Positions 29,125 through 41,500 of a stretch of DNA of 64,000 bases are shown one piece after another. The stretch spans positions 62,001 through 126,000 of the forward strand of contig WHVA01000255.1 of assembly GCA_015179125.1 (NCBI GenBank), given 5' to 3'. The position numbers were made by a program, and so were the translations under genes. The notes beneath the pieces are model-generated. The model saw only the letters and a list, made by a program, of their open reading frames with translations, was not told the DNA's origin and did no database searches. The stretch is from Gautieria morchelliformis. Its lineage: Eukaryota; Basidiomycota; Agaricomycetes; Gomphales; Gomphaceae. Positions within the stretch are counted from its first letter, which is position 1. Each line of letters opens with the position of its first letter.

Positions 29125-29415
29125 CTACTGGATGTACCCATCTCTCATCACATTGTCCACCTTTGTCCTCCAGGTTCTCAAGGACTCCACAGCATCCATC
29201 ACAACACGCATGAGGGCATCTCCCTCGTCTCGGAGTTCCCGCCAGCTGGCATCATCCAGCCTTCGCCTCTTCTTACTGAGGCACTGTTGGAGGGAAACCT
29301 TGTGTACACGGAATTGTTCACTACGCGCATCATTGCGCGACCTAACTTCCCTCACCTCATCAGAATCGTCCACATTGGCGGCACGGTTGCCAACCAGAGC
29401 TGTGAGAATGGGCAT
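29125..29415 (-). other. Short charged ORF adjoining the sirtuin tail
   Basis: A 96-codon frame overlaps the sirtuin stop. It has a basic, helical composition (LQQCLSKKRRRLDDASWREL) that could be coiled coil. It may be a separate small gene, an alternative C-terminal exon, or noise. Confidence 0.3.
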
Positions 29416-30380
29416 CAGTCACACTGCAAATCAGCTTCTCCACTGGGGTCCAGTTCCGCACCTTTCTCACTTGTTTCCATCCAATCTGTATCGACTGCCG
29501 GCGTCGTCGCAGCCGTATCCTTCGCTCCCGTCCCATCTGTCACTGCCTGCGACGAGACACTAGCTCTATCGTCTGGAGGTTTCTCCGCCTCATCTCGCTT
29601 CAGCGCCTCCGCTTCCGCCTCCACATCGCGCGGAGGTGCTGCTGAAATATCTTCCTCGGGATCCATACTGTCTTTAGTTGCCTCCCATAAGGTGTCCAAC
29701 TCTTCCTCCCAGTGTAGCAACTTGCATAGTTGCTGAATCACATCATCACATTTTCCAAGAATTACGACATCATCGGAGCGACCCCCGATACTCCCCGCAG
29801 GTTCGAGGTTAATGAGCACACGAGGGCAGGTTTCAAGCACCAACTCCGTAAGAGATGTGAAAGGGCGGACAACGAGAGAAGTGCCGATGATGATAAGAAG
29901 GTCAGCGCCCACGATATTGTTGATAGATTTGTGAAATTCAGGCGGAAGCTATGTAGAACCGTCATTTCGTCAACAGAAAAGCTCGTAGAACGTTTGTGCG
30001 CGGCACGTACTGCTTCGCCGAAAAATACAATGTTAGGTTTCACAAGGCCACCACATTGATCACACTTCGGAATAGCCCTCTCTAGAGTTATCCGTTTCAT
30101 TTTCCCATCATCAAAAGGAGCCTCGCAGTCAATGCATTTCTGGCCAGCGAAACTGCCATGGGCCTCGACAATTCGGTAGCCTGGTATACCTGCCTTGCGT
30201 TCCAAAGTGTCGACTAGGAAAATATGAGCTCACTTTTAAGGGATTATTGGAATACAAAACACTCACTGTTCTGCGTAAAGCATGTGTCGAGAAGTTTCTT
30301 CTCGTGAAGAAGACGGAGGAAGGAGTGAGTGCGTGTCGGGCGATAACGTCCAGGCGCCAATTCACGTGCCAGGGCGTACC
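29415..30380 (-). pseudogene. Sirtuin (SIR2/Hst2-like NAD-dependent deacetylase), C-terminal part
   Basis: Reading minus, an exon begins abruptly near 30380 with YALARELAPGRYRPT and HSFLRLLHEKKLLDT, then CFTQN. A 53-bp GTGAGT...CTAG intron (30214-30266) joins it to IDTLERKAGIPGYRIVEAHG, which holds the catalytic histidine, and the zinc site CIDC and CDQC. A 62-bp GTACGT...ATAG intron (29949-30010) leads to LPPEFHKSINNIVGADLLI, then GTSLVVRPF and VLINLEP, and an acidic C-terminal tail. All phases agree. The N-terminal NAD-binding GAGIS part is missing here; it lies on the opposite strand at 30880-31371. The protein would deacetylate histones or other proteins if intact. Confidence 0.88.
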
Positions 30381-30838
30381 CGACACCACCAAATCAACAC
30401 TGCCAGTCTCGAGGAAATCGAGCTCATCCGCGGCGTGTTTCACGTATTTTATTTCCTTGGAGGGTGGAGTGGTGCGTGGGTTGATGGCATATGCTTTCTG
30501 AATCATGGACTCTGAGGAGTCGATGCCGATGGTCGAAAGATGTTAGTTCGGCTGTTGCCTGACCTTCATGGAAGCGGGTATGAGGGGTCGTGTACGATTC
30601 ATATACAGGTCGCATGGACTTTTCAGCCGTCCATATAGAGAGACATAATCGCCGGACTAAGAGTATTTACCTGTGCCACACCCAAGGTCTACGGCAAGCT
30701 CCCACTGGGCATATTTGCTTCACGTATGATATGTGTACACGAATTTGTACAGCTTCTGAGGGTACGCAGATCGCGTTGAATGCTGGCTTCGCAAAGTCAG
30801 CTATAATTATAATAGCCGGCTTTCGGGCTCGGCGCTAA
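30381..30838 (-). pseudogene. Class I SAM-dependent methyltransferase, N-terminal remnant
   Basis: Pieces in shifting frames match the Crg1/trans-aconitate-methyltransferase-like group: FAKPAFNAI; YPQKLYKFVYTYHT; WELAVDLGCGTG (SAM motif I) followed by a GTAAAT...GAAG intron and QATAEL; then STIGIDSSESMIQKA, and DFLETGSVDLVVSG. A frameshift lies between AEL and STIGID, and residues are missing between FNAI and YPQK. The gene stops at the junction near 30380, where sirtuin sequence begins; the usual AAHWFDW motif and C-terminal half are absent. Confidence 0.75.
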
Positions 30839-30879
30839 TCCAAAGCCGCCCGCGGCAACACTATCCACGAGCCACCGCC

Positions 30880-32746
<1,867 letters not shown>

Positions 32747-34919
32747 ATGAGTCCAATGGACGAACACGCGCGAGAAATGGACGCAAGTCCCAACGATGAA
32801 GACCTCCTTGCACGGCTGGGTTACAAGCAAGAGTTTAAGCGAGACTTCAGCCGTTTGGAACTGTTCGGTATGTCTTTCTCCATCGTCGGTGTTGTCCAAT
32901 CGATTGCGTACGTGCTAGTATTTGCAACATTTAACTCCACTCACCTCGTTCGAATCTTGCAGTGCAGTCCTACTATTCTCCATTCCATATGGAGGGCCGT
33001 CCGCGATGATATGGGGAGTGCGTACGAGAGCCTCGTTCTCAATATAAGAAAGCCTCACCATTAAACAGTGGTTCACATGTTGCTGTTTCCTTACCATCGT
33101 CGCACTTGCCATGGCTGAACTAGGATCGGCTGCACCAACGGCCGGAGGCTTGTACTACTGGACGTTCCAATTTTCGTCCCCCAAGTACAGGAGAGTTCTT
33201 TCCTGGCTCGTTGGCTGTAGGGATCCGCATCTTCTAATTTCGCAATTATCGGCTTTAACCTTTTCTAGACGTCAATATCGCCGCGTACGTTGGTGGCGTT
33301 GCTAGTGTGGACTGGGGAGTGGCCACACAATTTATGGCAGCAGTAAATATTGGAACTGACGGACAATTTGTTGCAACGAATGCCCAAGTCTAGTACGCTA
33401 CCATCAATTCCTCTGCCGCCACTTCCCGATGCTCATGTGCGATCAGTGGTGTGTATTGCGGCATCCTTATCCTTCATGCAATCACGACTAGTCTTGCTAC
33501 AAAAATCGTTGCAAAACTCCAATGGTTCTATATCTTCCTCAACATAGCGTGGGTTCTGTGCCTGACAGTACTCTCTGTCCGAGAACTCATATCCTCCTAG
33601 TTTATGTTTCATTGTGATCATAGTCCTTCCTGTTGCCACGCCTAAAGAGCTACATAATAGCCCCTCGTACGCATTTGGCAATTTTGAGAACGGTGATTTG
33701 CATGCCTTGTGGCTTGGCCATTCTATCTGGGAATTAATTTTTTTATTCAGTCTCCGGATGGCCAAATGGATACGCTTTTATATTAAGTTTCTTAGCTCCC
33801 GCCTGGACAGTCAGTGAGCTACTCCTTGTCGTGCACACTTCCATTGGGTTCTCTGACCATCCATTTCACTCACAGTTGGTTTTGACGCAAGCGTCCATCT
33901 CAGTGAGGAAGCACGAAATGCGCCCAGGGCTGTGCCGTTCGCTATAATGTCGGCCACGATCCTTAGTTCAGTCTTAGGATGGGGTATGTTTAATATCTGT
34001 GTAAGGTCCATCAAATCTCATGCTTCGATGAATAGTCGTCAACATCGTTTTGGCGTTTTTCATGGGAAACGACCTCGCATCTGTAACTGGAAATTCCATC
34101 GGCCAACCGATGGCAACGGTGGGTGTTGCTATAGTGGACATCATTGCCAGTGGCTCACAGCGCTTGTCACAGATATTCTTCAACAGTGTAGGGAAAAACG
34201 GGACCTTGGCCATCTGGGTTTTTATAATAATTACTCTCTGGATGACGGGAATGGATCTTGTGTGTCTCTTCCAGATCACAGCCTCGCTAACCACACATAC
34301 TCAGGCCCAATTTCATTTGTAGCTTCTCGCTGGATCCCGCCAGTTGTTTGCCTTTTCACGAGACCGTGGCATGCCATTCTCCCGCGTGCTCTACAACATC
34401 AACCCATACACCAACACACCAGTGCACGCCGTGTGCTTCCTCGCTTTCATATCTCTTCTCCTGGGGTTAATATCGTTTGCCGGGCCGATCGCAATAAGTG
34501 CCGTGTTTACCATGTCGATTGTCTGTCAATATATCGGCTTCGTCACCCCTATTATCGCTCGTTGGGTTGGAGGCACAAATTTCCAACCTGGCCCGTTCAA
34601 CCTTGGTTCATTTGTCAGTGCTGCTATTTTTCTATGCCGCTGATGCACGTATCGATTGACCCCATCTCAGAGCGCACCGGTCGCCTTCGTAGCATCAGCC
34701 TATATGATATTCATGATCCTCGTGTTCCTGTTCCCAGCTGCACCCTTCCCGACGTCTCAGAGCATGAATTATGCCGTGGTAGTTGTTGGGGGGACAATGG
34801 CTCTGTCACTGGGCTATTATTTCTTCCCTAAGTACGGCGGAGTCTATTGGTTTACAGGGCCGGTGGAGACTGTGCGAGGTGAAAATACGAAGGGGGAGGT
34901 TGAAGATCATACAGTGTAA
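32747..34919 (+). CDS. Amino-acid permease (APC superfamily, GABA/choline permease-like)
   Basis: About eleven short introns with GT...AG borders can be placed, giving a protein of roughly 530 residues, normal for fungal amino-acid/GABA permeases with 12 membrane segments. Recognisable blocks in order: DFSRLELFGMSFSIVGVVQS; SIPYGGPSAMIWGW; ALAMAELGSAAPTAGGLYYW; ATNAQVYGVYCGILI; SGWPNGYAFILSFLAPAW; SVHLSEEARNAPRAVPFAI; SRQLFAFSRDRGMPFSRVL; and a final cytoplasmic tail. The ATG at 32747 is chosen because the homologous N-terminus starts there; an in-frame ATG 117 bp upstream would add a non-conserved leader. The role is proton-coupled uptake of amino acids or related amines across the plasma or vacuolar membrane. 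It appears intact. Substrate cannot be told from the sequence. Confidence 0.9.
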
Positions 34920-35719
34920 GACGCTAAAAGGCAGCAAGTCTGCCGACGGCGCCAAATTGCGCCGCAGGCCCCAAATTTAAAATTTAGAAGGAAACTGGGT
35001 GAAATGAGTATAATTTCAAAAAAAAAAAACCGAAAATTGTCCGGTCATGTGACCAGTTCAAATTTGGGTCAAAAATTTTTCACCTCACCAAACTCACTGC
35101 CATGCCTCCCCTGACCAAAAGAGCCAGACAGGCCAAGCTTCAATGAGCTTCAGGCTCTAAATGCTTTGACCCTGGACTGATTGAAGATGATTTAGGAGGA
35201 TAATCAAAAAGGTCATGTGATACAGCATATATGAGTATATAATATATAATAAGAGTATTAATAACAACATATATGAATATATAGTAGTATTTATAAGGAG
35301 AATAATAGGTGTTATTAGAAGATTCTGTATATATTTAAACAACCCGGAGAGATATATACATATGAGAGAGTAACGGCTACTTGGATAGCTACTTCTAATA
35401 GATATGAGTAGGAGTATTAGTATGAATAGTTATAATGAGAGAGTATTAGAGTACAATATGAAGTAATAGTACTTGGATAGATATTTGTAATATATATGAA
35501 AAAGAGTATTAATATGAATAGTTATAATGATATAGTGTATCTTAAAGGTTGGTGGAAAAAATAAGATGAGGTGTAAAAATAAAAAGAGGTGTTCTCATTG
35601 ATGGACCTGCCACTCTTGGAGGGACAAAAGTAAAATTATTTATATCCCAACAATAAAATTGCCATGTACTTTCACCCTCTTCTTTTCTATAATCTGAGAA
35701 TAAAATGGGTGAAGCTCGG
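34920..35719. repeat. AT-rich intergenic DNA with a tandem duplication
   Basis: Two roughly 65-bp copies (about 35378-35444 and 35471-35535) share ACTTGGATAG and GAATAGTTATAATGA. The rest is AT-rich with GAG/TAT-type simple sequence. No gene. Confidence 0.6.
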
Positions 35720-36156
35720 TGAGATTGAGGGGGCATGGGCGAGAGGAAGGTCAGAAGGTGGTGGGCCGAGGGTTGGAGATGGGTGTGGAGAGTTCGTGGG
35801 GTAGATCGGGAAGATGGAACTACCTACGTGTACATATTGTGGAGCAACATGATGTGATCGTGAAATGGAACAGGGTCGGGTGAGGAGAAAGGGGGGAAAA
35901 GAAGAAAGATGGGACTCGATCGTCTGGCTGATCCGCGATGTATATGCGGCGTTGTGAGCCCATGAGATCGTGTGGGCTCACGTGGCTCCTCGACTTGGCT
36001 CGACTCGACTCGACTCCGTGCACATGTACGTGCCTCGTGGAACTCGTTTGACTCGCGGGATGGTGGAAGCTCATGGAGGGGAAGGAGTGGTAAGTGACTG
36101 GTGGGTCAGAGAAGGGTGGGTGGGTCATTGAATACTGTACAGTCCGTTTCCTAACA
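35720..36156 (-). repeat. Left (3') LTR of copia C
   Basis: 437 bp, adjoining the purine tract CTTGAGGGGGTGTG (minus strand). It contains a GACTCGACTCGACTC simple repeat, longer here than in the partner LTR. Confidence 0.9.
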
Positions 36157-36163
36157 CACCCCC

Positions 36164-36768
36164 TCAAGCACAACAGACTCCGAGAAGATCAAGGAGATAG
36201 ATGTGCTTGCATGGCGAGAGAGGCTTCATGAGGATATCTGCCGGGTTTTCGGAGCTGGGGACATATTGCAGTCGAATATTTCCAGTGTCAATTTGGTTGC
36301 GCGTGTAATGATAGTGTGTGTCAATGTGTTTGGTCCGGTTGCTGCTGATGTCGTTCTTTGAGAATAGGATGAAATATTGGTTATCTGTGAAGAGCAGAAT
36401 GGGAGTGAAAATGTGATGAAAGTCCTTCCCTAGGCATATCAGCCATATTCCCTCGACCGATGCGAACGATCCGGCGATGAGCTCGGATTCCTCGATACGC
36501 AGTGCTGTTTCTTGGACGCCCACGAGAGTGGGGAGCCGTTGAATGTGAATACCCAGCCCGTCGTGGACTTGCAGTCGTTGACGTCACCTGCAAAGTCCAC
36601 GTCTGTGAATCCTGCCAGGTTGTGAGCATACCCCCTGACCCCGTTGCCCTCCACCCTGTACAGGATCCCATACTCCTTCGTGTGTAGCAGGTATCATATG
36701 ACTCACTTCACGGCCTCCCAGTGCTGGAGCATTGGTCTGGAGATGAACTGCGTGCATTTGTTGGTCGC
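36164..36768 (-). pseudogene. Copia C RNase H
   Basis: Frames at 36164-36523 and 36381-36671 carry DVDFAGDVNDCKSTTGWVF and SPLSWASKKQ, then LLFTDNQYFILFSKND and RTKHIDTHYHYTRNQI, NPADILMKPLSPCKHI. The change of frame around 36450 and a stop near 36768 that separates this from RT show decay. Confidence 0.85.
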
Positions 36769-37767
36769 TTATGATATGTCGGAGCGGGTCACGATGGCGC
36801 AGTAGTTAAGGCTGCCGATGAGAGACGTGTATGGTACGTCGAGCGTCTCGTCGGTGATGGTGGCCGTTCTGAGATCAATTGTTGAGTCCATGGGTGATGT
36901 GATGGGTCGGCTGGGGGAGATATCGAACCTTTTTGCGATAGTAGAGATGAATGAGGGTTGGGATATGTGAATGGTACTCAATGATCTGTTCCTGCTTATC
37001 CTGATGCCAAGGAGACGTTCCGGCTCTCCAAGGTCTTGGATATCGAAACTCGCCTTTATATCCGTCACCATCCGGTCCATGGACTGTGTGGAGTCGGCCA
37101 CGAGGAGGCCGTCGTCAACATACCATCTGGCTATCTCGATTGAGCCGCTGTCTCCGAATCGAAAGAAGACTGTGGTGTCGGCCTCCCCCACTCTGAACCC
37201 TATCTTCTCAATCTCAGTTCTCAGGGTGTTGTGCCACACACGCCCTGACTGTTTTAGTCCATAGACCCCATTGTTCAGCTTACACACCTTTCCTTCGCTT
37301 CCGTCCTCCACAAATACCTCTGGCTGCCTCATGTATACCTCATCCTCCAGCTTCCCGTTCAAGTACGCCCCCTTAACGTCGACCTGTCGAAGTTCTAGTC
37401 CAAATCGGCATGTGAGCGCGAGGATCAGCCTGATGGAGGTGAGTTGGATCGTGGGGGAGTATGTCTCATTGTAGTCGAGCCTGGGCACCTGTGAGAATCC
37501 CTGAGCGACTAGCCTGGCTTTATACTTATTGACCTGTCCCAGGTTGTCCCTTTTGACTCTGAACGTCCATTGGCATCCGACAATGTTCATGCTCGGTGGT
37601 CTCTGGACGAGGGTCCAGGTGTGATATCCCATTAGGGTCTCATAGTCCTGCTCGCACGCTTCCTTCCATTTCTCTGCGTCAGGTGAGTTCATAGCGTCTC
37701 GATACTGGTCAGGCTCATCTTCAGCTAGGGTCACAAACACTGATTCTGTTTCTTCAAGTGTCGACAT
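36769..37767 (-). CDS. Copia C reverse transcriptase
   Basis: A 332-codon frame with the copia RT_2 domain: YHTWTLVQRPPS, QWTFRVKRDNLGQVNKYKAR, QVDVKGAYLNGKLEDEVYM, NNGVYGLKQSGRVWHNTL, and the catalytic WYVDDGLLVADS (YVDD intact). It stops within IVTRSDIS, just before the usual IAYAVG motif, by an in-frame stop. The RT domain itself looks intact. Confidence 0.9.
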   Translation of the reverse strand: MSTLEETESVFVTLAEDEPDQYRDAMNSPDAEKWKEACEQDYETLMGYHTWTLVQRPPSMNIVGCQWTFRVKRDNLGQVNKYKARLVAQGFSQVPRLDYNETYSPTIQLTSIRLILALTCRFGLELRQVDVKGAYLNGKLEDEVYMRQPEVFVEDGSEGKVCKLNNGVYGLKQSGRVWHNTLRTEIEKIGFRVGEADTTVFFRFGDSGSIEIARWYVDDGLLVADSTQSMDRMVTDIKASFDIQDLGEPERLLGIRISRNRSLSTIHISQPSFISTIAKRFDISPSRPITSPMDSTIDLRTATITDETLDVPYTSLIGSLNYCAIVTRSDIS

Positions 37768-38385
37768 CCCGTGCGCTAGTGCTGCAACTTCCGCGATTAG
37801 AGCCTGGTGGCACTTCCCTCTCCCGTATGACGAGTTCTCTGGGTCAAGCCATGGCCCTTTCTCAAAGCCTTTCGGCGCCGTGGCCTCCCCTGTGTCTCTG
37901 CCACTTGTCGTCTCCTCTGCCGCTAGCTTCCTTTCCTCTGTCTCTGCTCTCTTGCCACCTGCAGCCTCCTCTATCTGTGCCGGACCTGGTCCCGTGTCGC
38001 CCCCTCTCCCTTATACTCCAGAAATGCTTGTTGGCATTTCTGGTGTGAAAGGGAGTGACCCCTCTTCAGACCAGGCGATCCCAGGTGAAGTGGGGGAGGG
38101 GGATGTTGGGATGTGAATCTTGTCGGTCCATAGTCCTGGGAGATTGTCGTCATCAGTAGCATGGATCGTGACTCGCTCAATGTGATTATACTCATTGAAA
38201 ATGGCGTCACATGCTTTCAGGATCGAGTGGGTCCTCGGGACCCATATCTTGTACGCCTTGGAGTCGTCGAAGTACCTGACGAAGATGCCTTCCACGGACC
38301 TGTAGCCCCCTTTTTGCCTGATCGCCTTAGGTATCAGCGCCCAACACTTTGCCCCGTATGTGCACAGCCAGTCGAATTTGGGCTT
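37768..38385 (-). pseudogene. Copia C integrase C-terminal and linker region
   Basis: The minus frame 38011-38295 matches the region after the integrase core (VRYFDDSKAYKIWVPRTHSI), a standard copia motif. The remainder to 37768 is a Ser/Pro-rich linker with disrupted frames. Confidence 0.7.
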
Positions 38386-38940
38386 TTATCCCCAGAATCC
38401 CTCGTATGGCAATGTCCCTGTGCGTGAGTGTAGGATTCGGTTTCTGACAAAGTTTACCATGTGGGTTGCTGATACCCAGAACTTGCCTGACAGTTCGGAG
38501 TCATGCTGGAGGGTGAGCATGCCCTCCTGAAGGGTCCTGTTGTATCGCTCAGCAATCCCATTGTGCTCTGGGGTGTACGGTGAGGTTGTCTCGTGAACTA
38601 TTCCGAGCTTACTGCATATGTCTCTGAACTCTCCCCCTGTGTATTCTCCCCCATTATCAGTCCTGACCCTCTTCACATCGGCTCCCTTCTGCCTGGTGAT
38701 CCACGCCAGGTAGAGTTGAAATGACTCTGTGACGGTAGAGCATTCCTTGTTCTTTAGGAAATCTATACTTGCGTACCTGGTCTTCAAGTCGATCCAGGTG
38801 ACGAAGTATTTATAGCCCCCCGATCGACGCTTCGAAGGGGCTGCAGAGGTCTGAGATGATGATGTCTCTGATGGCCGGTGGGAGGTCCTCCTTGCGTCTG
38901 AATGGGGCCCTGGTCTGTTTCCTGAATGGGCAGTTCTCAC
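38386..38940 (-). pseudogene. Copia C integrase core
   Basis: The frame has YKYFVTWIDLKTRYASIDF, RTDNGGEYTGGEFRDI and SPYTPEHNGIAERYNR, giving two of the three catalytic acidic residues, the second aspartate and the glutamate. It ends at a stop within the segment that continues into the integrase C-terminus, and it overlaps the upstream frame through a frameshift near 38820. Confidence 0.88.
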
Positions 38941-39610
38941 ATTGCTTCATGAGGTCTGCTTTGATGTACGGTATGAACCTGTTCACTGTCCTCATCCTAA
39001 TCATTTTCTCGATTGTTGAGTAACTTGTGTGTGCTAGCCAGTGGTGCCAGAGCCTTATTTCGGGTGGGTCGTTCGAGTCGCTCGAGTACCTCACTTTCTC
39101 GACTCTGGTTTTGGGAGTGGCAAGAGCGGTATAGGTAAATAAGTTACTGATCTTTGGACTGTGAGCCAGGATCTTGTTATCTACCGAGAGCGAGGAATGA
39201 TGCTTGCTAAAAATAACATCGACATTGGCAGTGGTCATTCGTCTGACTGACAGGAGGTCCGCGTTAAGTTTCGGCACGTAGATGACATTGAGGAGCATTA
39301 TTGGGAGATGGGGGAGTTGGAATGATGCGTCGGAGCAGAGGGTACTGTATATCGTCCCTCTCTGATTGGCTGTGAAAGCCTCCCCGCTGGCTGCCTCGAT
39401 CAAGATCGGCATGACCATGTACATGTGGTCGAACAGATCAGCCATCCAGCAGAGATGGCTGGATGCGGCCAAGTCTATCAGCCAGGTATGCGTCTTGTTC
39501 TCGATCGTGGATAACGCTGTGGTTACTGTTGACAGGATGATTGTCTGACTCATATCCTCCGGTACCTCTGTAATCCTTGCCATCATGGCAATGTCCCTGC
39601 TCTGGCCCAC
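38810..39610 (-). pseudogene. Copia C protease and GAG-pre-integrase
   Basis: The protease-like segment reads HTWLIDLAASSHLCW near 39475, where copia proteases have D-S-G-A; here the S and G of the active-site motif are replaced by L and A. The GAG-pre-integrase domain follows (RLWHHWLAHTSYSTIEKM, CENCPFRKQTRAPF). The protease change would abolish polyprotein processing. Confidence 0.85.
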
Positions 39611-39692
39611 GAGACGAGCTGAGTCGTTCAGCTTTGGGTCTGTCGCTGGGTTGGGTCGCTGGGAGGGAATGGAAGGTGAGTTATTATGAGTT

Positions 39693-40621
39693 CTAAAGGT
39701 GGGAGCGGATGGGGATTGGCCTTGGAAGGGCTTCCAAGGTGATTGCCCAGCTAAACCACCCCCTGGCGCAAAACACCTGGGAGCGCTGTGTCCCTCCTTT
39801 CCGCAGTTGTTGCAGTGGTAGAACGACCTCTGGTTGGCTCGAGGTGCGTTCTGTGCTGCAGTGAACTGTCGGTTCTGTGGGACACTCGGTAGGTTGGACC
39901 TGTTGGGTGTGGGTCACGCCGCCCTTGCGATGAACGCAGTGGCGGCCTGGCCGGAAATCTCGACAGCATTGAGGTCCGCCTCGTGGGCTTCGAGGTGTTC
40001 CTCAATCTCGTCAGGGTCGCGCGTGATCATGCGGATTGTTTGGGCGATCGGCCTCCAGGACTCAGGCATGTTCCTGAGAATTGTGGCTGCATGAGTCGAG
40101 TCAGCTATGATCTCACCCATCTTTCCCAGCTGGTTTCGGAAATCCTTCATGGTCCTGAGGTACTTGTTGATGGACTGTCCCTCGACCATGTGGTAGTTTT
40201 CGTATTTGGTCCTGACGATGCTGATTTTACTCGGGTCTTTAGACTCGAACTTCTTCATTAGGATGGTCCAGGCTTCTGAGGCGATGTCCGTATTATCGAT
40301 CACGGTCTGGAGGTCAGGTGATATGCAAAGTAGGATCTGGTTGTACGCAACATTATTCCTATCGTTCCACTTGTCCATGAGCTGGGTGAGTGGCGTTGTC
40401 CCAATGTGTGGTATCATTCCTACGATGGTGACGTTAGGGCTAGTGTCACTTGGGAGTGCATCAATGTCTGTGATGTTAGCGTACAGGCCCCTGTCTCTCG
40501 CTGTGGCTAGCAGCTCCCTTTTCTACGACACCCAGTTGTCACGTCCGAGCTTCGGTTTGATTTCCCAAAACTTGTGGATGTCGTGCTTCGGGTGCGTGAT
40601 GGTGGTCGGTATGGGTTGAGT
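39693..40621 (-). pseudogene. Copia C gag (UBN2 type) with zinc knuckle
   Basis: From an ATG near 40621 the N-terminus (PKHDIHKFWEIKPKLGRDNW) is interrupted by a stop near 40522, then continues as the UBN2-type gag (PLTQLMDKWNDRNNVAYNQI, EAWTILMKKFESKDPSKISI, RTKYENYHMVEGQSINKYL). A zinc knuckle CNNCGKEGHS-like pattern follows in another frame near 39790-39830. It gives the virus-like particle protein in intact elements. Confidence 0.82.
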
Positions 40622-40847
40622 CATCGGTGAGTGCTGAGACTTTTAATCTCTAAAGAATACTTGGTAACTAAGGGGTGTGCTACTAAGTGTAGCTAAGGAA
40701 TTAGGGTCTGGAGTGACCCGGAATATTTCAGCAAGGACTTGATGTGCTTAGAACTCGAGTGCTGGGGAAAATGACCAGTAGAAGTGGTGGGTTTAATTGA
40801 GAGCAGCCTTTGGTCTTTTATACAAGCGTATCTAAGGTAACTAATGG

Positions 40848-41259
40848 TGAGATTGAGGGGGCATGGGTGAGAGGAAGGTCAGAAGGTGGTGGGACGAGGG
40901 TTGGAGATGGGTGTGGAGCGTTCGTGGGGTAGATCGGGAAGATGGAACTACCTACGTGTACATATTGTGGAGCAACATGATGTGATCGCGAAATGGAACA
41001 GGGTCGGGTGAGGAGAAAGGAGGGAAAAGAAGAAAGATGGAACTCGATCGTCCGGCTGATCCATGATGTATATGCGGCGTTGTGAGCCCGTGAGATCGCG
41101 TGGCTCCTTGACTCGACTCAGTGCACATGTACGTGCCTCGTGGAACTCGTTTGACTCGCGGGATGGTGGAAGCTCATGGAGGGGAAGGAGTGGTAAGTGA
41201 CTGGTGGGTCAGAGAAGGGTGAGTGGGTCATTGAATACTGTACAGTCCGTTTCCTAACA
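40848..41259 (-). repeat. Right (5') LTR of copia C
   Basis: 412 bp matching the left LTR, lacking about 25 bp of its TCGACTCGACTC region. Confidence 0.9.
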
Positions 41260-41413
41260 CACCCCCTCAAGCACAACAGACTCCGAGAAGATCAAGGAGA
41301 TAGATGTGCTTGCATGGCGAGAGAGGCTTCATGAGGATATCTGCCGGGTTTTCGGAGCTGGGGACATATTGCAGTCGAATATTTCCAGTGTCAATTTGGT
41401 TGCGCGTGTAATG
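41260..41413 (-). mobile_element. Fragment of a second, tandem copia C copy
   Basis: These 154 bp match 36157-36310 essentially base for base: the purine tract and the last codons of RNase H. In minus-strand order they precede the 5' LTR of element C, so two elements were joined head to tail through a shared LTR. The copy is cut at 41413, where a LINE 3' end begins. Confidence 0.88.
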
Positions 41414-41500
41414 TGAAATTTACCTGCTCCTTTTATTCAATTCTTTGTCCTTTGGCGCTATGTAAGACGGTCAATACAGTTGTCCATTCTATACACCTTC
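41414..41500 (-). mobile_element. LINE 3'-end fragment, copy 3
   Basis: The segment TTCTTTGTCCTTTGGCGC and TATGTAAGACGGTCAATACAG matches the 3' termini of the LINEs at 4527-4575 and 58217-58265. There is no long poly(T) and no coding part, so only the extreme 3' end is left. The right limit is uncertain. Confidence 0.7.

Larger units (their letters stand above)
35720..41259 (-). mobile_element. Ty1/copia retrotransposon C, two LTRs
   Basis: A complete-length copia element on the minus strand: gag, zinc knuckle, protease, GAG-pre-integrase, integrase, RT, RNase H. Left LTR 35720-36156 and right LTR 40848-41259 both run TGAGATTGAG...TTCCTAACA. They differ by substitutions and by about 25 bp near the TCGACTCGACTC tract, so the insertion is not recent. 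The coding region has several stops and frameshifts. Just outside the right LTR lies a second copy of the element's own 3' end, so there is no ordinary target duplication. Confidence 0.92.
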
